From the NCBI GenBank assembly GCA_910587655.1, contig CAJUND010000002.1:62001-126000 (forward strand): 64,000 nt of DNA, in the 5' to 3' direction. The translations under genes and the position numbers were made by a program. The notes beneath the pieces are model-generated. The model did not search any database. It was given only the letters and a program-made list of their open reading frames with translations, and was not told where the DNA came from. Source of the stretch: an uncultured Agathobacter sp. (GTDB lineage: Bacteria; Bacillota; Clostridia; Lachnospirales; Lachnospiraceae). Position 1 is the stretch's first letter. Each line of letters opens with the position of its first letter. This document shows, piece after piece, positions 16,701 through 25,081 of the stretch.

Positions 16701-18253
16701 TGGAGCAGCTGATTTTTGATTTGAAAAATGCAAACAGGGATGCCAGGATATCTGTAAAACTGGTATCCGAGGCAGGAGTCGGAACCATCGCTGCCGGGGT
16801 TGCCAAGGCAGGCGCGCAGGTTGTCCTGATTTCCGGTTATGACGGCGGTACGGGAGCCGCGCCGAGCAGTTCCATCCATAACGCAGGACTTCCGTGGGAG
16901 CTCGGACTTGCGGAAACGCACCAGACACTGATTATGAACGGGCTTAGAAATAAAGTCAGGATTGAAACGGACGGCAAGCTGATGAGCGGTAAGGATGTTG
17001 CCATTGCGGCATGCCTTGGCGCGGAGGAATTTGGGTTTGCCACAGCGCCGCTGGTTACCATGGGATGCGTGATGATGCGCGTCTGCAACCTGGACACTTG
17101 TCCGGCAGGAATTGCCACACAGAATCCAAAGCTTCGGAAGCGTTTTGCGGGAAAGCCGGAATATGTGGAAAACTTCATGCGTTTTATCGCGGAAGAGCTT
17201 CGGGAATACATGGCAAAACTTGGCTGCCGCAGTGTGGATGAACTTGTGGGACGCAGTGATTTGTTAAAAGTGCGTGAGGATCTTTCCGAGCGCGAAAACC
17301 GACTGGATTTAAGCAACATTCTGCATAATCCGTTTGCGGGCAGCAGGCAGAAAGTTACCTTTGACCCAAAACAGGTATACGATTTTGAACTGGATAAGAC
17401 AAAGGATATCAATGTGCTTTACAAGCAGTTAAAACCGGCGCTGGAAAAGAAACAGAAGCGCATGATTGATACCGAAGTAACCAATATCAACCGTTCCCTT
17501 GGAACCATTTTCGGCTCTGAGATTACGAGGGAATATGACGATACCCTTGCGGATGACACGTTCCTGGTAAAATGCAACGGCGCCGGAGGACAGAGCTTCG
17601 GGGCGTTTATCCCGAAAGGACTGACCCTTGAACTGGTCGGGGATTCCAATGATTATTTCGGAAAAGGACTTTCCGGCGGTAAGCTGATTGTCTATCCGCC
17701 TGCAGGCGTGAAGTACAAAAAAGACGAAAACATTATTATAGGAAACGTGGCGCTTTACGGGGCGACAAGCGGAAAGGCATTTATTAACGGTGTGGCAGGA
17801 GAACGCTTCTGTGTCCGCAACTCCGGCGCAACCGCGGTTGTCGAGGGCGTGGGCGACCATGGATGCGAATACATGACAGGCGGACGCGTCGTGGTTCTTG
17901 GCAAAACCGGAAAGAACTTTGCTGCAGGCATGAGCGGCGGTATTGCCTATGTCCTGGATGAGGACAATGATTTATACATGCGTACCAACAAGTCCATGGT
18001 ATTTACCGAGGAAGTTACGAATAAATACGATGTTCTGGAGCTTAAGGAAATGATTAAGGAGCACGTGACCCTTACCAATTCCGAGAAGGGAAAAGAGGTA
18101 CTGGATAACTTCAGCGAGTATCTGCCGAAGTTTAAAAAAGTAATTCCGTATGATTACAACCGCATGCAGATGGCTATCGTACAGATGGAAGAAAAGGGAT
18201 TAAATGCAGAGCAGGCAATGATAGAGGCATTTTACGCCAGTACGAGGGCATAG
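13721..18253 (+). CDS. gltB: Glutamate synthase large (alpha) subunit GltB
   Basis: GltB hydrolyses glutamine and passes the ammonia to 2-oxoglutarate to make glutamate, the second half of the GS-GOGAT route. The 1510-residue length is normal. The N-terminal class II amidotransferase begins after a short propeptide at Cys18 in DNCGIGAVV. The FMN-binding synthase domain contains GEGGEDKDR and GGHLPGKKVYPWIA. The 3Fe-4S ligands are visible as C-x5-C-x4-C in GCVMMRVCNLDTCPAG. The C-terminal GXGXG beta-helix has repeated glycine-rich turns such as GNVALYGATSGKAFI and MTGGRVVVLG. It is followed after 17 bp by gltD, so both subunits are expressed together. Confidence 0.96.
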   Translation: MKAQKKGLYDPRFEHDNCGIGAVVNIKGIKTHQTVLNALKIVENLKHRAGKDADGKTGDGVGILFQISHKFFKKAVKPLGIELGEERDYGIGMFFFPQDELKLNQAKKMFEVIVSKEGMEFLGWREVPTVPESLSCKARDCMPKIMQAFIKRPEEVERGLDFDRKLYVVRRVFEQSNDDSYVVSLSSRTIVYKGMFLVEQLRQFFPDLQDEDYESAIATVHSRFSTNTNPSWERAHPNRFIVHNGEINTIRGNADKMLAREETMASGKLRGEFQKVLPVVNTEGSDSAMLDNTLEFLVMSGMELPLAVMIMIPEPWANNDIMSQKKKDFYQYYATMMEPWDGPASILFSDGDIMGAVLDRNGLRPSRYYITDDDYLVLSSEVGVLDIDPTKIVAKDRLRPGKMLLVDTVAGRVIDDDELKEKYAGKRPYGEWLDRNIVMLKDLKIPNERVPEYTDEERQRMQRAFGFTYESLKDSILPMAKNGVEGTAAMGTDTPLAALSGNREPLFNYFKQLFAQVTNPPIDSIREEIVTSTTVYIGSAGNLLEEKPENCKVLRINNPILTNTDLMKIRSMKVEGFKIETISIIYYKNTSLEKAIDRMYIEADRAFRDGANILILSDRGVDDNHVAIPSLLAVSALQQYLVKTKKRTSLSLILESGEPREVHHFATLLGFGATAINPYLAQDTVKQLVDEHMLDKDYYAAIDDYNQAVIGGIVKIAAKMGISTIQSYQGSKIFEALGINHEVIDKYFTNTVSRIGGIGIKDIEDDVNQLHSSAYDPLGLETDVTLDSKGRHKMRSGADAHLYNPATIHLLQQSSMRGDYGLFKQYTKLVDEEQKHTNIRGLMDFHYPKKGINIDEVESVDSIVTRFKTGAMSYGSISKEAHETLAIAMNNLHGKSNTGEGGEDKDRLTIGKDGLNRCSAIKQVASGRFGVTSRYLTSAQEIQIKMAQGAKPGEGGHLPGKKVYPWIAKTRLSTPGVSLISPPPHHDIYSIEDLEQLIFDLKNANRDARISVKLVSEAGVGTIAAGVAKAGAQVVLISGYDGGTGAAPSSSIHNAGLPWELGLAETHQTLIMNGLRNKVRIETDGKLMSGKDVAIAACLGAEEFGFATAPLVTMGCVMMRVCNLDTCPAGIATQNPKLRKRFAGKPEYVENFMRFIAEELREYMAKLGCRSVDELVGRSDLLKVREDLSERENRLDLSNILHNPFAGSRQKVTFDPKQVYDFELDKTKDINVLYKQLKPALEKKQKRMIDTEVTNINRSLGTIFGSEITREYDDTLADDTFLVKCNGAGGQSFGAFIPKGLTLELVGDSNDYFGKGLSGGKLIVYPPAGVKYKKDENIIIGNVALYGATSGKAFINGVAGERFCVRNSGATAVVEGVGDHGCEYMTGGRVVVLGKTGKNFAAGMSGGIAYVLDEDNDLYMRTNKSMVFTEEVTNKYDVLELKEMIKEHVTLTNSEKGKEVLDNFSEYLPKFKKVIPYDYNRMQMAIVQMEEKGLNAEQAMIEAFYASTRA

Positions 18254-18270
18254 GAAGGAGAAGGTTTAAA

Positions 18271-19764
18271 ATGGGAAAGCCAACAGGATTTTTAGATTAC
18301 GAACGGTGCGAGGCAGGTTCGAAAGAACCAAAGGAACGCATCAGAGATTACAATGAGTTCCATATCTTCCTTTCCAGGGAAAAGCAGAGGGAGCAGGGCG
18401 CGCGCTGTATGGACTGCGGGGTTCCGTTCTGCCAGTCCGGGGCGACGATTGCCGGAATGACTTCCGGGTGTCCGCTGCACAACCTGATCCCGGAATGGAA
18501 TGACCTGGTATATTCCGGAAACTGGAAACAGGCATACAGCAGGCTGCATAAAACAAATAATTTTCCGGAGTTTACCTCCCGCGTCTGTCCGGCGCTGTGC
18601 GAAAAGGCATGTACCTGCGGACACTGGGACAGTCCGGTATCTGTCCGTGACAATGAACACGGGGTGATAGAAACCGCATATGAAATGGGGTATGCAGGCC
18701 CGAATGTGCCAAAGGTGAGGACCGGCAAAAAAGTAGCTGTGATCGGCAGCGGTCCTTCCGGCCTTGCGGCAGCCGACCAGCTGAACCAGAGAGGGCATGA
18801 GGTAACGGTATATGAGAGGGACGACCGTGTGGGAGGACTCCTGATGTACGGAATCCCGAACATGAAGCTCGAAAAGCATGTGATTGACCGTAAGGTGGAT
18901 GTGATGAAGGCCGAAGGGGTGAAATTCGTTACAGGCTGCAACGTGGGAAAGGATATTAAGGCGGCGGAACTGTTAAAGCAGTATGACCGCATCATCCTCT
19001 GCTGCGGGGCAAAAAAACCGAGGGATATCGGAGCGGCAGGCAGGGACGCCGAGGGTATTTATTTTGCAGTGGACTATCTGTCCCGCACCACCAAAAGCCT
19101 TCTGGATTCCGGCTTAAAGGATAATAAATATATTTCCGCGAAAGGAAAAAACGTCGTGATTATAGGCGGCGGCGATACCGGAAACGACTGTGTGGGCACT
19201 GCCATCAGGCAGGGGGCAAAATCTGTCACCCAGCTGGAAATGATGCCGACTCCGCCGGCAGAACGGACAGCGGATAACCCGTGGCCCGAGTGGCCGAAGG
19301 TGTTAAAGACCGATTACGGCCAGGAAGAAGCGATTGCATGTTTCGGGCACGACCCGCGTATTTACCAGACTACCGTCAAAGAGTTTCATAAGGACAAAAA
19401 CGGTAAATTAAACGCACTCACCATTGTCAGCCTTGAGAGCAAAAAAGATGAAAAGTCCGGAAGGATGGTTATGGCGGAAGTTGCGGGCTCCGAGAAAAAA
19501 ATCCCGGCAGAACTCGTACTGATTGCCGCCGGATTTTTAGGAACGGAGGACTACATTGCAAAGGCATTCGGCGTGGAATTAAACCAGCGGACCAACGTAA
19601 ACACCGCGGAAGATTCCTATGCAACCAGCGTAAAGAACGTATTTACCGCCGGGGATATGCACAGGGGACAGTCCCTTGTGGTATGGGCAATCCGCGAGGG
19701 ACGCGAGGTGGCGCGTGAGGTGGATGAAAGCCTGATGGGATATTCCTATCTCTCCATACAGTAA
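18271..19764 (+). CDS. gltD: Glutamate synthase small (beta) subunit GltD
   Basis: GltD takes electrons from NAD(P)H and passes them through FAD and iron-sulfur clusters to GltB. The 497-residue protein has the N-terminal cysteine-rich region for two 4Fe-4S clusters: CMDCGVPFC...GCPLHNLIPEW and CPALCEKACTCG. The FAD motif is GSGPSGLAAADQL near residue 157 and the second dinucleotide motif is IGGGDTGNDCVGTA near residue 297. The C-terminal signature FTAGDMHRGQSLVVWAI is present. The ribosome binding site is GGAAGGAGAAGG. It ends before a terminator at 19776, which closes the gltBD operon. Confidence 0.95.
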   Translation: MGKPTGFLDYERCEAGSKEPKERIRDYNEFHIFLSREKQREQGARCMDCGVPFCQSGATIAGMTSGCPLHNLIPEWNDLVYSGNWKQAYSRLHKTNNFPEFTSRVCPALCEKACTCGHWDSPVSVRDNEHGVIETAYEMGYAGPNVPKVRTGKKVAVIGSGPSGLAAADQLNQRGHEVTVYERDDRVGGLLMYGIPNMKLEKHVIDRKVDVMKAEGVKFVTGCNVGKDIKAAELLKQYDRIILCCGAKKPRDIGAAGRDAEGIYFAVDYLSRTTKSLLDSGLKDNKYISAKGKNVVIIGGGDTGNDCVGTAIRQGAKSVTQLEMMPTPPAERTADNPWPEWPKVLKTDYGQEEAIACFGHDPRIYQTTVKEFHKDKNGKLNALTIVSLESKKDEKSGRMVMAEVAGSEKKIPAELVLIAAGFLGTEDYIAKAFGVELNQRTNVNTAEDSYATSVKNVFTAGDMHRGQSLVVWAIREGREVAREVDESLMGYSYLSIQ

Positions 19765-19775
19765 AATATGAGATA

Positions 19776-19809
19776 CAGGCAGCGCAGAAGCGCCTGCCTG
19801 TTGTTTTTT
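19776..19809 (+). terminator. Rho-independent terminator of gltBD
   Basis: CAGGCAGCGC (19776-19785) pairs with GCGC-TGCCTG (19790-19800, one bulged C), followed by TTGTTTTTT. Stem, short AGAA loop and T-tract are all present. Confidence 0.85.
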
Positions 19810-19846
19810 ATAAAAATATGCATACAAAATAAAACTAAAAAGGGTA

Positions 19847-19875
19847 TTGTATTGTAAAAATGATAAGCGTATAAT
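19847..19875 (+). promoter_or_regulatory. Sigma-A type promoter of the first chemoreceptor gene
   Basis: TTGTAT (19847-19852) and a perfect TATAAT (19870-19875) are separated by 17 bp. The leader to ATG 19943 would be about 60 nt. Confidence 0.75.
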
Positions 19876-19942
19876 TGATTTTAGGAAAATATATGAGGAT
19901 GCAATAAACGTTGCAGCTAAAACTGGAGAGGAGAGGATTCTT

Positions 19943-21404
19943 ATGACAGAGGAGCAGTATAAAAAAGCGAATGGAGCGGTATTTCCTATTATTATTTTTA
20001 TATTAGGATACATTGGGGTGTCCATGGTTTTATGGGCAGTATCAAAGGGCGGTACATGGAGGACATGGCTGCAGCTGGGGGTGGCGGCTTCCGCTGTGCT
20101 TGTGTCCATTATGGTATATCTGTCGGAAAAAGAAACCGGACGCTGCGGGCTGGTGATGTTGCTTTGTACAGCTGCAGTGTATTCCGTGGTCATTCTGGTG
20201 GGAACAACAGCGGGCACATGGACATATGCGCTGCCGGTACTGTTTGCGGCAATGGCATATCTGAATGTCAAAGTGATTGTTGTCGGTAATATACTTGCGC
20301 TTCTTGTTAATGTCCTGCGTCTGGTTACCAGACTGGGAGACTCCGGAGACTCCGGGATGACGGAAATGGTGGTTGCACTGATTACACTGACCCTTGCAGC
20401 ATTTGCATCCATCCGTGCCGTGATGCTTCTGATTCGGTTCCGGAAAGAAAACATGAACGGAATCGTCCGGGCGGCGGATTTGCAGGAAGAGAGCAATAAG
20501 TCCATGGTTCAGGTAGCGGAAGAAATTACAAAGCTTTTTGAAGATGCCATGGAAATGCTGGACAATCTGCAAAGCAGCATTGATTTGGGAAATGCTGCCA
20601 TGGGTAATATTGTGGGAAGCAGTGAAAGTACGGCGGAAGCGATTCAGATTCAGGCGGAAATGTGTGTGGATATCCAGGGAAATATGGACAGGGCGGAAGA
20701 AAGTACAAAAAATATGCTGACAGCTTCGCGGAGTACAAATGAAACAGTGGAGGAAGGCGCAGATGTTGTAAGGCGTTTAAAGGAACAGGCACAGAATGTG
20801 GAAAATGCAAGCCGTGTTACCGTTGATATGATTGGACGGCTGACAACCAAGGTGGAGGAAGTACAGAATTTTGTGGGGTCCATATTAAATATTTCCAGCC
20901 AGACAAACCTTCTGGCGCTGAATGCATCCATTGAGGCAGCACGCGCAGGAGAGGCCGGAAAGGGATTTGCGGTAGTTGCGGATGAAATCAGACAGTTATC
21001 GGAACAGACAAAGGAAGCCTCCAACAATATCACAAGTATTATCACAGAACTGAAGGAAGATACGCAGCGTGCCAGTGAAAGTATTGAAAATTCCGTGGAT
21101 TCAGTCCGGCAGCAGAACAGAACTGATTGAAAGTGCGCGTGAAAAATTTGAAAAAGTGGACAGGGAAGTGGAAGGACTTTCCGGAAACATTGAAGATACG
21201 GAACAGATTATTGAAAGGATCTTAGAGGCAACCGGCACAATTTCTGATAATATTACCCATTTATCCGCAACCAGTGAGGAAGTTGCAGCTTCATCCACGG
21301 AGAGTCTTAAAACAGCTGAAACCACTGTTGAGGATATGGGAAAGACAAGGGAAATTCTGGAGAAAATTTACCAGCTGGCACAAAATCTGAAAATGTCAAT
21401 TTAA
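19943..21404 (+). pseudogene. Methyl-accepting chemotaxis protein with polytopic N-terminus, interrupted by a frameshift
   Basis: ATG 19943 is preceded by GGAGAGGAGAGG. The first frame encodes about six hydrophobic helices (residues about 14-165) in place of a periplasmic sensor, then a cytoplasmic MCP signalling domain with the hairpin tip NLLALNASIEAARAGEAGKG. That frame ends at 21130 after SVRQQNRTD. The coding sequence clearly continues in the next frame from 21120 (ELIESAREKFEKVDREVEG) to the stop at 21404, with the usual C-terminal MCP helix and SATSEEVAASSTES. One extra base near 21116-21120 (or two missing) explains the break. There is no homopolymer there. It may be a recent inactivation, a phase-variable state or a sequencing error. 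The tip itself is intact in the first part. Confidence 0.82.
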
Positions 21405-21431
21405 AATAACAAGTGGAGGCTGCAAAAATTT

Positions 21432-21902
21432 ATGAGATTTTTAATTCAGCGTGTGACTGATGCGGACGTAACCGTGGAAGGAAAAAGCTGCGGTGCAATC
21501 GGCCGCGGGTTTCTGGTATTTATTGGAATTGAAGACAGTGATACCACAGAAACGGCAGACAAATTAATCAAAAAAATGACAGGACTGCGGATTTTTGAGG
21601 ATGAAAACGGAAAGACCAACCGGTCTCTTTCCGATGTGGACGGAAGCCTGCTTCTGGTATCGCAGTTTACACTGTATGCAGACTGCCGGAAAGGAAACAG
21701 ACCCTCTTTTATCCGCGCCGGAAAACCGGAAAATGCACAGAAGATGTACAAATATATTATATCAGCCTGCAAAAAACTGGTAAAAAATGTACAGACTGGT
21801 ATTTTTGGCGCCGACATGAAAGTAAAACTTACCAATGACGGTCCTTTTACCGTGATTCTTGATTCAGCGGATTTTACCCTTCATCAGCATGAAATGAAAT
21901 AG
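21432..21902 (+). CDS. dtd: D-aminoacyl-tRNA deacylase Dtd
   Basis: Dtd removes D-amino acids (and glycine) wrongly attached to tRNA. The 156-residue protein has the two active-site signatures SQFTLYADCRKGNRPSF near residue 79 and NDGPFTVILDS near residue 136, the latter being the family's Gly-Pro motif. Its usual length of about 150 is kept. It starts 27 bp after the interrupted chemoreceptor reading frame with AAGTGGAGG upstream, so it may be co-transcribed with it. A frameshift upstream need not affect it because it has its own ribosome binding site. In many Firmicutes dtd follows relA; that is not so here. Confidence 0.95.
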   Translation: MRFLIQRVTDADVTVEGKSCGAIGRGFLVFIGIEDSDTTETADKLIKKMTGLRIFEDENGKTNRSLSDVDGSLLLVSQFTLYADCRKGNRPSFIRAGKPENAQKMYKYIISACKKLVKNVQTGIFGADMKVKLTNDGPFTVILDSADFTLHQHEMK

Positions 21903-21924
21903 GACTTTCTGCCTAAAAAAATGC

Positions 21925-21953
21925 TGGACAGATACCGAAAAGTTATATATAAT
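21925..21953 (+). promoter_or_regulatory. Sigma-A type promoter of the second chemoreceptor gene
   Basis: TGGACA (21925-21930) and TATAAT (21948-21953) are 17 bp apart. A weaker sigma-D-like reading (TAAA at 21914 and ACCGAAAA at 21934) overlaps it and cannot be excluded. Confidence 0.65.
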
Positions 21954-22026
21954 ATCATTAAAAGACAATTTTTGTGTGATTGTCGAAAAAATGATAAGGG
22001 TGAAGAACATTGAGGAGGAACAGAAT

Positions 22027-23775
22027 ATGGTTAAGTTTTTGAAAGACCTGAGCATACGGTATAAGATTCTGATACCGGTTGCAATTATGGGGTGTCTGAT
22101 GATTGTCCTTGGAGTGACAAGCATCGCCAGCAGTACGAGGATTATGACTTCCAGCCAGGAAATCTCGGATAATTATGCCATAAAGATTGAGCAGCTGGGT
22201 GATATCACATCGTATTACCAGACACTGCGCCGTGTGGCTTTTGCGCATATCATTGCAGATAATGATGAACTCAGGAAGTCACTTGAGGACGAGCAGGCGA
22301 CGCTGAAGGAAAATATTTCCGGATTATGTAATGAGTTTGAAAAACTGGACAGTTCAGCAGAAGCAAAGGAAAGTTTTCAGAAATTTAAGGCTGATTATGC
22401 AAACTATCTGGTTATATATGATAATATTCTGGACCACAGCAGAAAAGGCACGGAGCCTGATAAAGCAGAGGCAACAAGTCTGGCAAATGTGGATTTGAAA
22501 GAAGCAGGTACAGCGCTTACTGCAGAGCTGTCTGCCATGCGTGCCATGAACAAGGCGGATATGGATGAGGCGATTGAACACCAGACAAGCGTATACAACA
22601 GTGTTGTACGTCTGAGTATTATACTGACAGTGGTTGGAACCCTGATTTTTGCATTCGTTGTATGGGTTTCATGGACATGGTGCTGCAAGCGTCTGATCAA
22701 TATCAACAAGCAGCTGCGTGACGTGATTGCCAGCATTGATGCAGGTGCAGGTGACCTTACCAAGCGTGTGCAGTGCTTCTGTACTGATGAAATCGGAACA
22801 CTTGCTTCCGGTATCAACAGCTTTATTGAAACGCTGCAGGGGATTATGGGACAGATTAATACAAGTTCCGGACAGCTTGGTTCCATTGTAAATCTTGTTT
22901 CTGACAAAGTAACGACAGCAAACGATAATTCCTATAATATTTCTTCTGTCATGGAAGAGCTGTCTGCATCCATGGAAGAGATTTCTTCTGCCTTAACTTC
23001 TATTAAAGAAAATGTTGAGGTGGTGGACCACAATATTATTGACCTGGCAGGCGAGTCGCAGGGGCTGTTTGATTATACAGGCGAAATGCAGAAGCGTGCA
23101 GAAAGCCTTGAGAATAACGCCGTTGAGAACAAGCAGAATACGAACGACGTTGTAAACGGAATTATCGGCAAGCTGAAACAGGCAATTGAAAGCAGTAAGA
23201 ACGTTGACCGTGTCAATGATTTAACAAATGAAATTTTAAGTATTTCCAGCCAGACAAACCTTCTTTCCCTTAATGCTTCTATTGAGGCAGCGCGTGCAGG
23301 AGAGGCAGGACGCGGATTTGCAGTCGTTGCAGATGAAATCAGCCAGCTTGCAAATTCCAGCCGGGAAGCTGCTAATAATATTCAGAGTATAAACAATATG
23401 GTTATTGAGGCAGTTAAGGAACTGATTGACAATTCAGACTCTATTGTCAAGTACATAAATGAGAGCATTCTTCCGGATTATGAGGGATTTGTAAATGCCG
23501 GCAGACAGTACAACGAGGACGCTCTCCATGTAAATGAGATTGTAAGTCGATTCAACGATATGTCTGGTAATTTAAAACAGCTGATGGAAAGTATTACCGA
23601 TTCTATCAACGGTATCAATTCTGCTGTTGATGAAAGTGCAAACGGAACATCCAATGTTGCTGCAAATACCTCAGACCTTGTAAAGGACATCGGGGAAATT
23701 GCGGATGCCATGAATGACAACAGACAGGTTGCAGGGAACCTGACGGATGAGGCAGACCGTTTCATTAATTTATAA
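22027..23775 (+). CDS. Methyl-accepting chemotaxis protein (4HB-type sensor)
   Basis: The frame is open from a GTG at 21976, but ATG 22027 has GAGGAGGAA at 22011-22019 and gives a proper N-terminus, so I use it (582 residues). The layout is TM1 at about 14-34, a helical extracellular region of about 150 residues like a four-helix-bundle sensor, TM2 at about 192-214, HAMP (DVIASIDAGAGDLTKRV), and the signalling domain with NLLSLNASIEAARAGEAGRG at the tip. It would relay an unknown ligand signal to CheA/CheW. No che or flagellar genes are in the window. It is intact, unlike the chemoreceptor gene upstream, and ends at a strong terminator. Confidence 0.92.
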   Translation: MVKFLKDLSIRYKILIPVAIMGCLMIVLGVTSIASSTRIMTSSQEISDNYAIKIEQLGDITSYYQTLRRVAFAHIIADNDELRKSLEDEQATLKENISGLCNEFEKLDSSAEAKESFQKFKADYANYLVIYDNILDHSRKGTEPDKAEATSLANVDLKEAGTALTAELSAMRAMNKADMDEAIEHQTSVYNSVVRLSIILTVVGTLIFAFVVWVSWTWCCKRLININKQLRDVIASIDAGAGDLTKRVQCFCTDEIGTLASGINSFIETLQGIMGQINTSSGQLGSIVNLVSDKVTTANDNSYNISSVMEELSASMEEISSALTSIKENVEVVDHNIIDLAGESQGLFDYTGEMQKRAESLENNAVENKQNTNDVVNGIIGKLKQAIESSKNVDRVNDLTNEILSISSQTNLLSLNASIEAARAGEAGRGFAVVADEISQLANSSREAANNIQSINNMVIEAVKELIDNSDSIVKYINESILPDYEGFVNAGRQYNEDALHVNEIVSRFNDMSGNLKQLMESITDSINGINSAVDESANGTSNVAANTSDLVKDIGEIADAMNDNRQVAGNLTDEADRFINL

Positions 23776-23789
23776 TTCAGATTATTAAG

Positions 23790-23828
23790 CAGCAGCCCGG
23801 AAAAACACCGGGCTGCTGTTACGTTTTT
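23790..23828 (+). terminator. Rho-independent terminator after the chemoreceptor gene
   Basis: A perfect 11-bp GC-rich stem CAGCAGCCCGG (23790-23800) / CCGGGCTGCTG (23808-23818) with a 7-nt loop is followed by TTACGTTTTT. Confidence 0.9.
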
Positions 23829-23840
23829 ATAGAAAAGCTC

Positions 23841-23868
23841 TTGCATTTTCTTTTTTTTATGTTACAAT
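23841..23868 (+). promoter_or_regulatory. Sigma-A type promoter of the Big_2 protein gene
   Basis: TTGCAT (23841-23846) and TACAAT (23863-23868) lie 16 bp apart, directly after the previous terminator, about 40 bp before the start codon. Confidence 0.65.
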
Positions 23869-23915
23869 ACAAATATCTGTCGCAGACACTCTCCCTTACA
23901 AGGGGGATGAATCAG

Positions 23916-24923
23916 ATGACAAATCACAGATTTTTTAAAAAAGTAATTGCAGTTCTTTGCATGGTTTCCATGCTTTGTTTTTCCCGGAACAGTCAGGAAA
24001 TAGTATTGGCAAAAGATGTATATGCGCTGGTTGTGCTGAATGCATACCAGAAGACCATGAATATCGGGGATGAGTTTTATTTAATTGCAGTTTCAGCGGA
24101 CGGAAGAAAAATCCGTTTTTCTTCCAGCGATTCAAAGGTTGCATCGGTGAATACTTATGGACTTGTGACGGCAAAGAAGGCAGGAACTGCAAAGATTACT
24201 GCAAAAACAGTAAACGGGGAAGCCAGCTGCAGGGTTACAGTCAGACAGACAGCCATTGAGCTTGGGTCCAGGCAGATTTCCATGGAAAACGGAACTGTTG
24301 TTAAACTGACAGCGCGTGTGTCCACCGGTCATAAACCGGTTTTTAAGTCGCAGAGAAAAAGTGTTGCGACTGTGGATGAAAACGGCTGGATCACAGCAGT
24401 GAAACCAGGCGAGACCACAATCACTGTTTCTGCAGACCGCACATCTGCCACCTGCAAAGTGACTGTAAAAAAGCCGGCAGTCAGCTTAAGCAGGAGCAGT
24501 GCCACACTCTACCGGAAGGGAGAATTAAAACTCTCCGTTTCTTCCACATCTAAAAGTACACCCAGATGGAAAACAAATAAATCAAGCGTTGCAACTGTCG
24601 ACAGCAGCGGGAAAGTTACAGCAGTAAAGCATGGAACTGCTGTGATTACAGTGACTGTTGACGGGGTGAAAAAAAGCTGTGTAATTACGGTGAAGCAGCC
24701 TGAAATCACCCTGGAGCGGACAAATATGACGCTTTCACCCGGACAGAAAAAACAGGTAACAGCAAAAGTATCCTCCGGGAATACGCCGGTCTTTTCCAGC
24801 TCCAACACAAATGTTGCAACCGTAGACGCAAACGGCGTTGTGTATGCCGCAGGCAGGGGAAAAGCCATTATTTATGTATCAGAAGATGGTGTGAAGGTAA
24901 AACTTACCGTAACGGTAAAATAA
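23916..24923 (+). CDS. Secreted protein made of four bacterial Ig-like (Big_2) repeats
   Basis: An upstream in-frame ATG at 23841 lies inside the promoter. ATG 23916, 9 nt after AGGGGG, gives a clear signal peptide (basic MTNHRFFKKV, hydrophobic core, cut near residue 32), so the protein has 335 residues. The rest is four consecutive Big_2 domains of about 75 residues, each with the hallmark S-x-VA(S/T)V-x-x-x-G-x-(V/I)-x-A-x-(K/R)-x-G sequence and an even number of conserved strands. There is no LPXTG, SLH or choline-binding end, so it is probably released or weakly wall-bound. Such repeats act as stalks or adhesion modules; no catalytic domain is present. It is monocistronic. Confidence 0.88.
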   Translation: MTNHRFFKKVIAVLCMVSMLCFSRNSQEIVLAKDVYALVVLNAYQKTMNIGDEFYLIAVSADGRKIRFSSSDSKVASVNTYGLVTAKKAGTAKITAKTVNGEASCRVTVRQTAIELGSRQISMENGTVVKLTARVSTGHKPVFKSQRKSVATVDENGWITAVKPGETTITVSADRTSATCKVTVKKPAVSLSRSSATLYRKGELKLSVSSTSKSTPRWKTNKSSVATVDSSGKVTAVKHGTAVITVTVDGVKKSCVITVKQPEITLERTNMTLSPGQKKQVTAKVSSGNTPVFSSSNTNVATVDANGVVYAAGRGKAIIYVSEDGVKVKLTVTVK

Positions 24924-25009
24924 GTAAAGGACGCTTGTTTTACGGCATAGTAAACAGCCTGAAAAAATAAAGCGGGAGGGTGCTGCGACAGATCCATAAC
25001 ATGCGCTTC

Positions 25010-25038
25010 TTGTACCGGTATGGGAATCGTGGTACAAT
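25010..25038 (+). promoter_or_regulatory. Sigma-A type promoter of the Cof-type phosphatase gene
   Basis: TTGTAC (25010-25015) and TACAAT (25033-25038) are 17 bp apart. The start would be near 25045, about 37 nt before the start codon. Confidence 0.7.
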
Positions 25039-25081
25039 AGTGGAAGTTACATGACAAGTGCAGATGAGGAGTGAAATACAA

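Noticed and set aside
21101..21135. Programmed frameshift in the chemoreceptor gene
   Set aside because: No slippery heptamer, no stimulatory hairpin or internal ribosome-binding element was seen near the shift; loss-of-frame or sequencing error is simpler.
21914..21941. Sigma-D (flagellar) promoter for the second chemoreceptor gene
   Set aside because: TAAA and ACCGAAAA only partly match and a better sigma-A promoter (TGGACA-17-TATAAT) overlaps; kept only as a remark.
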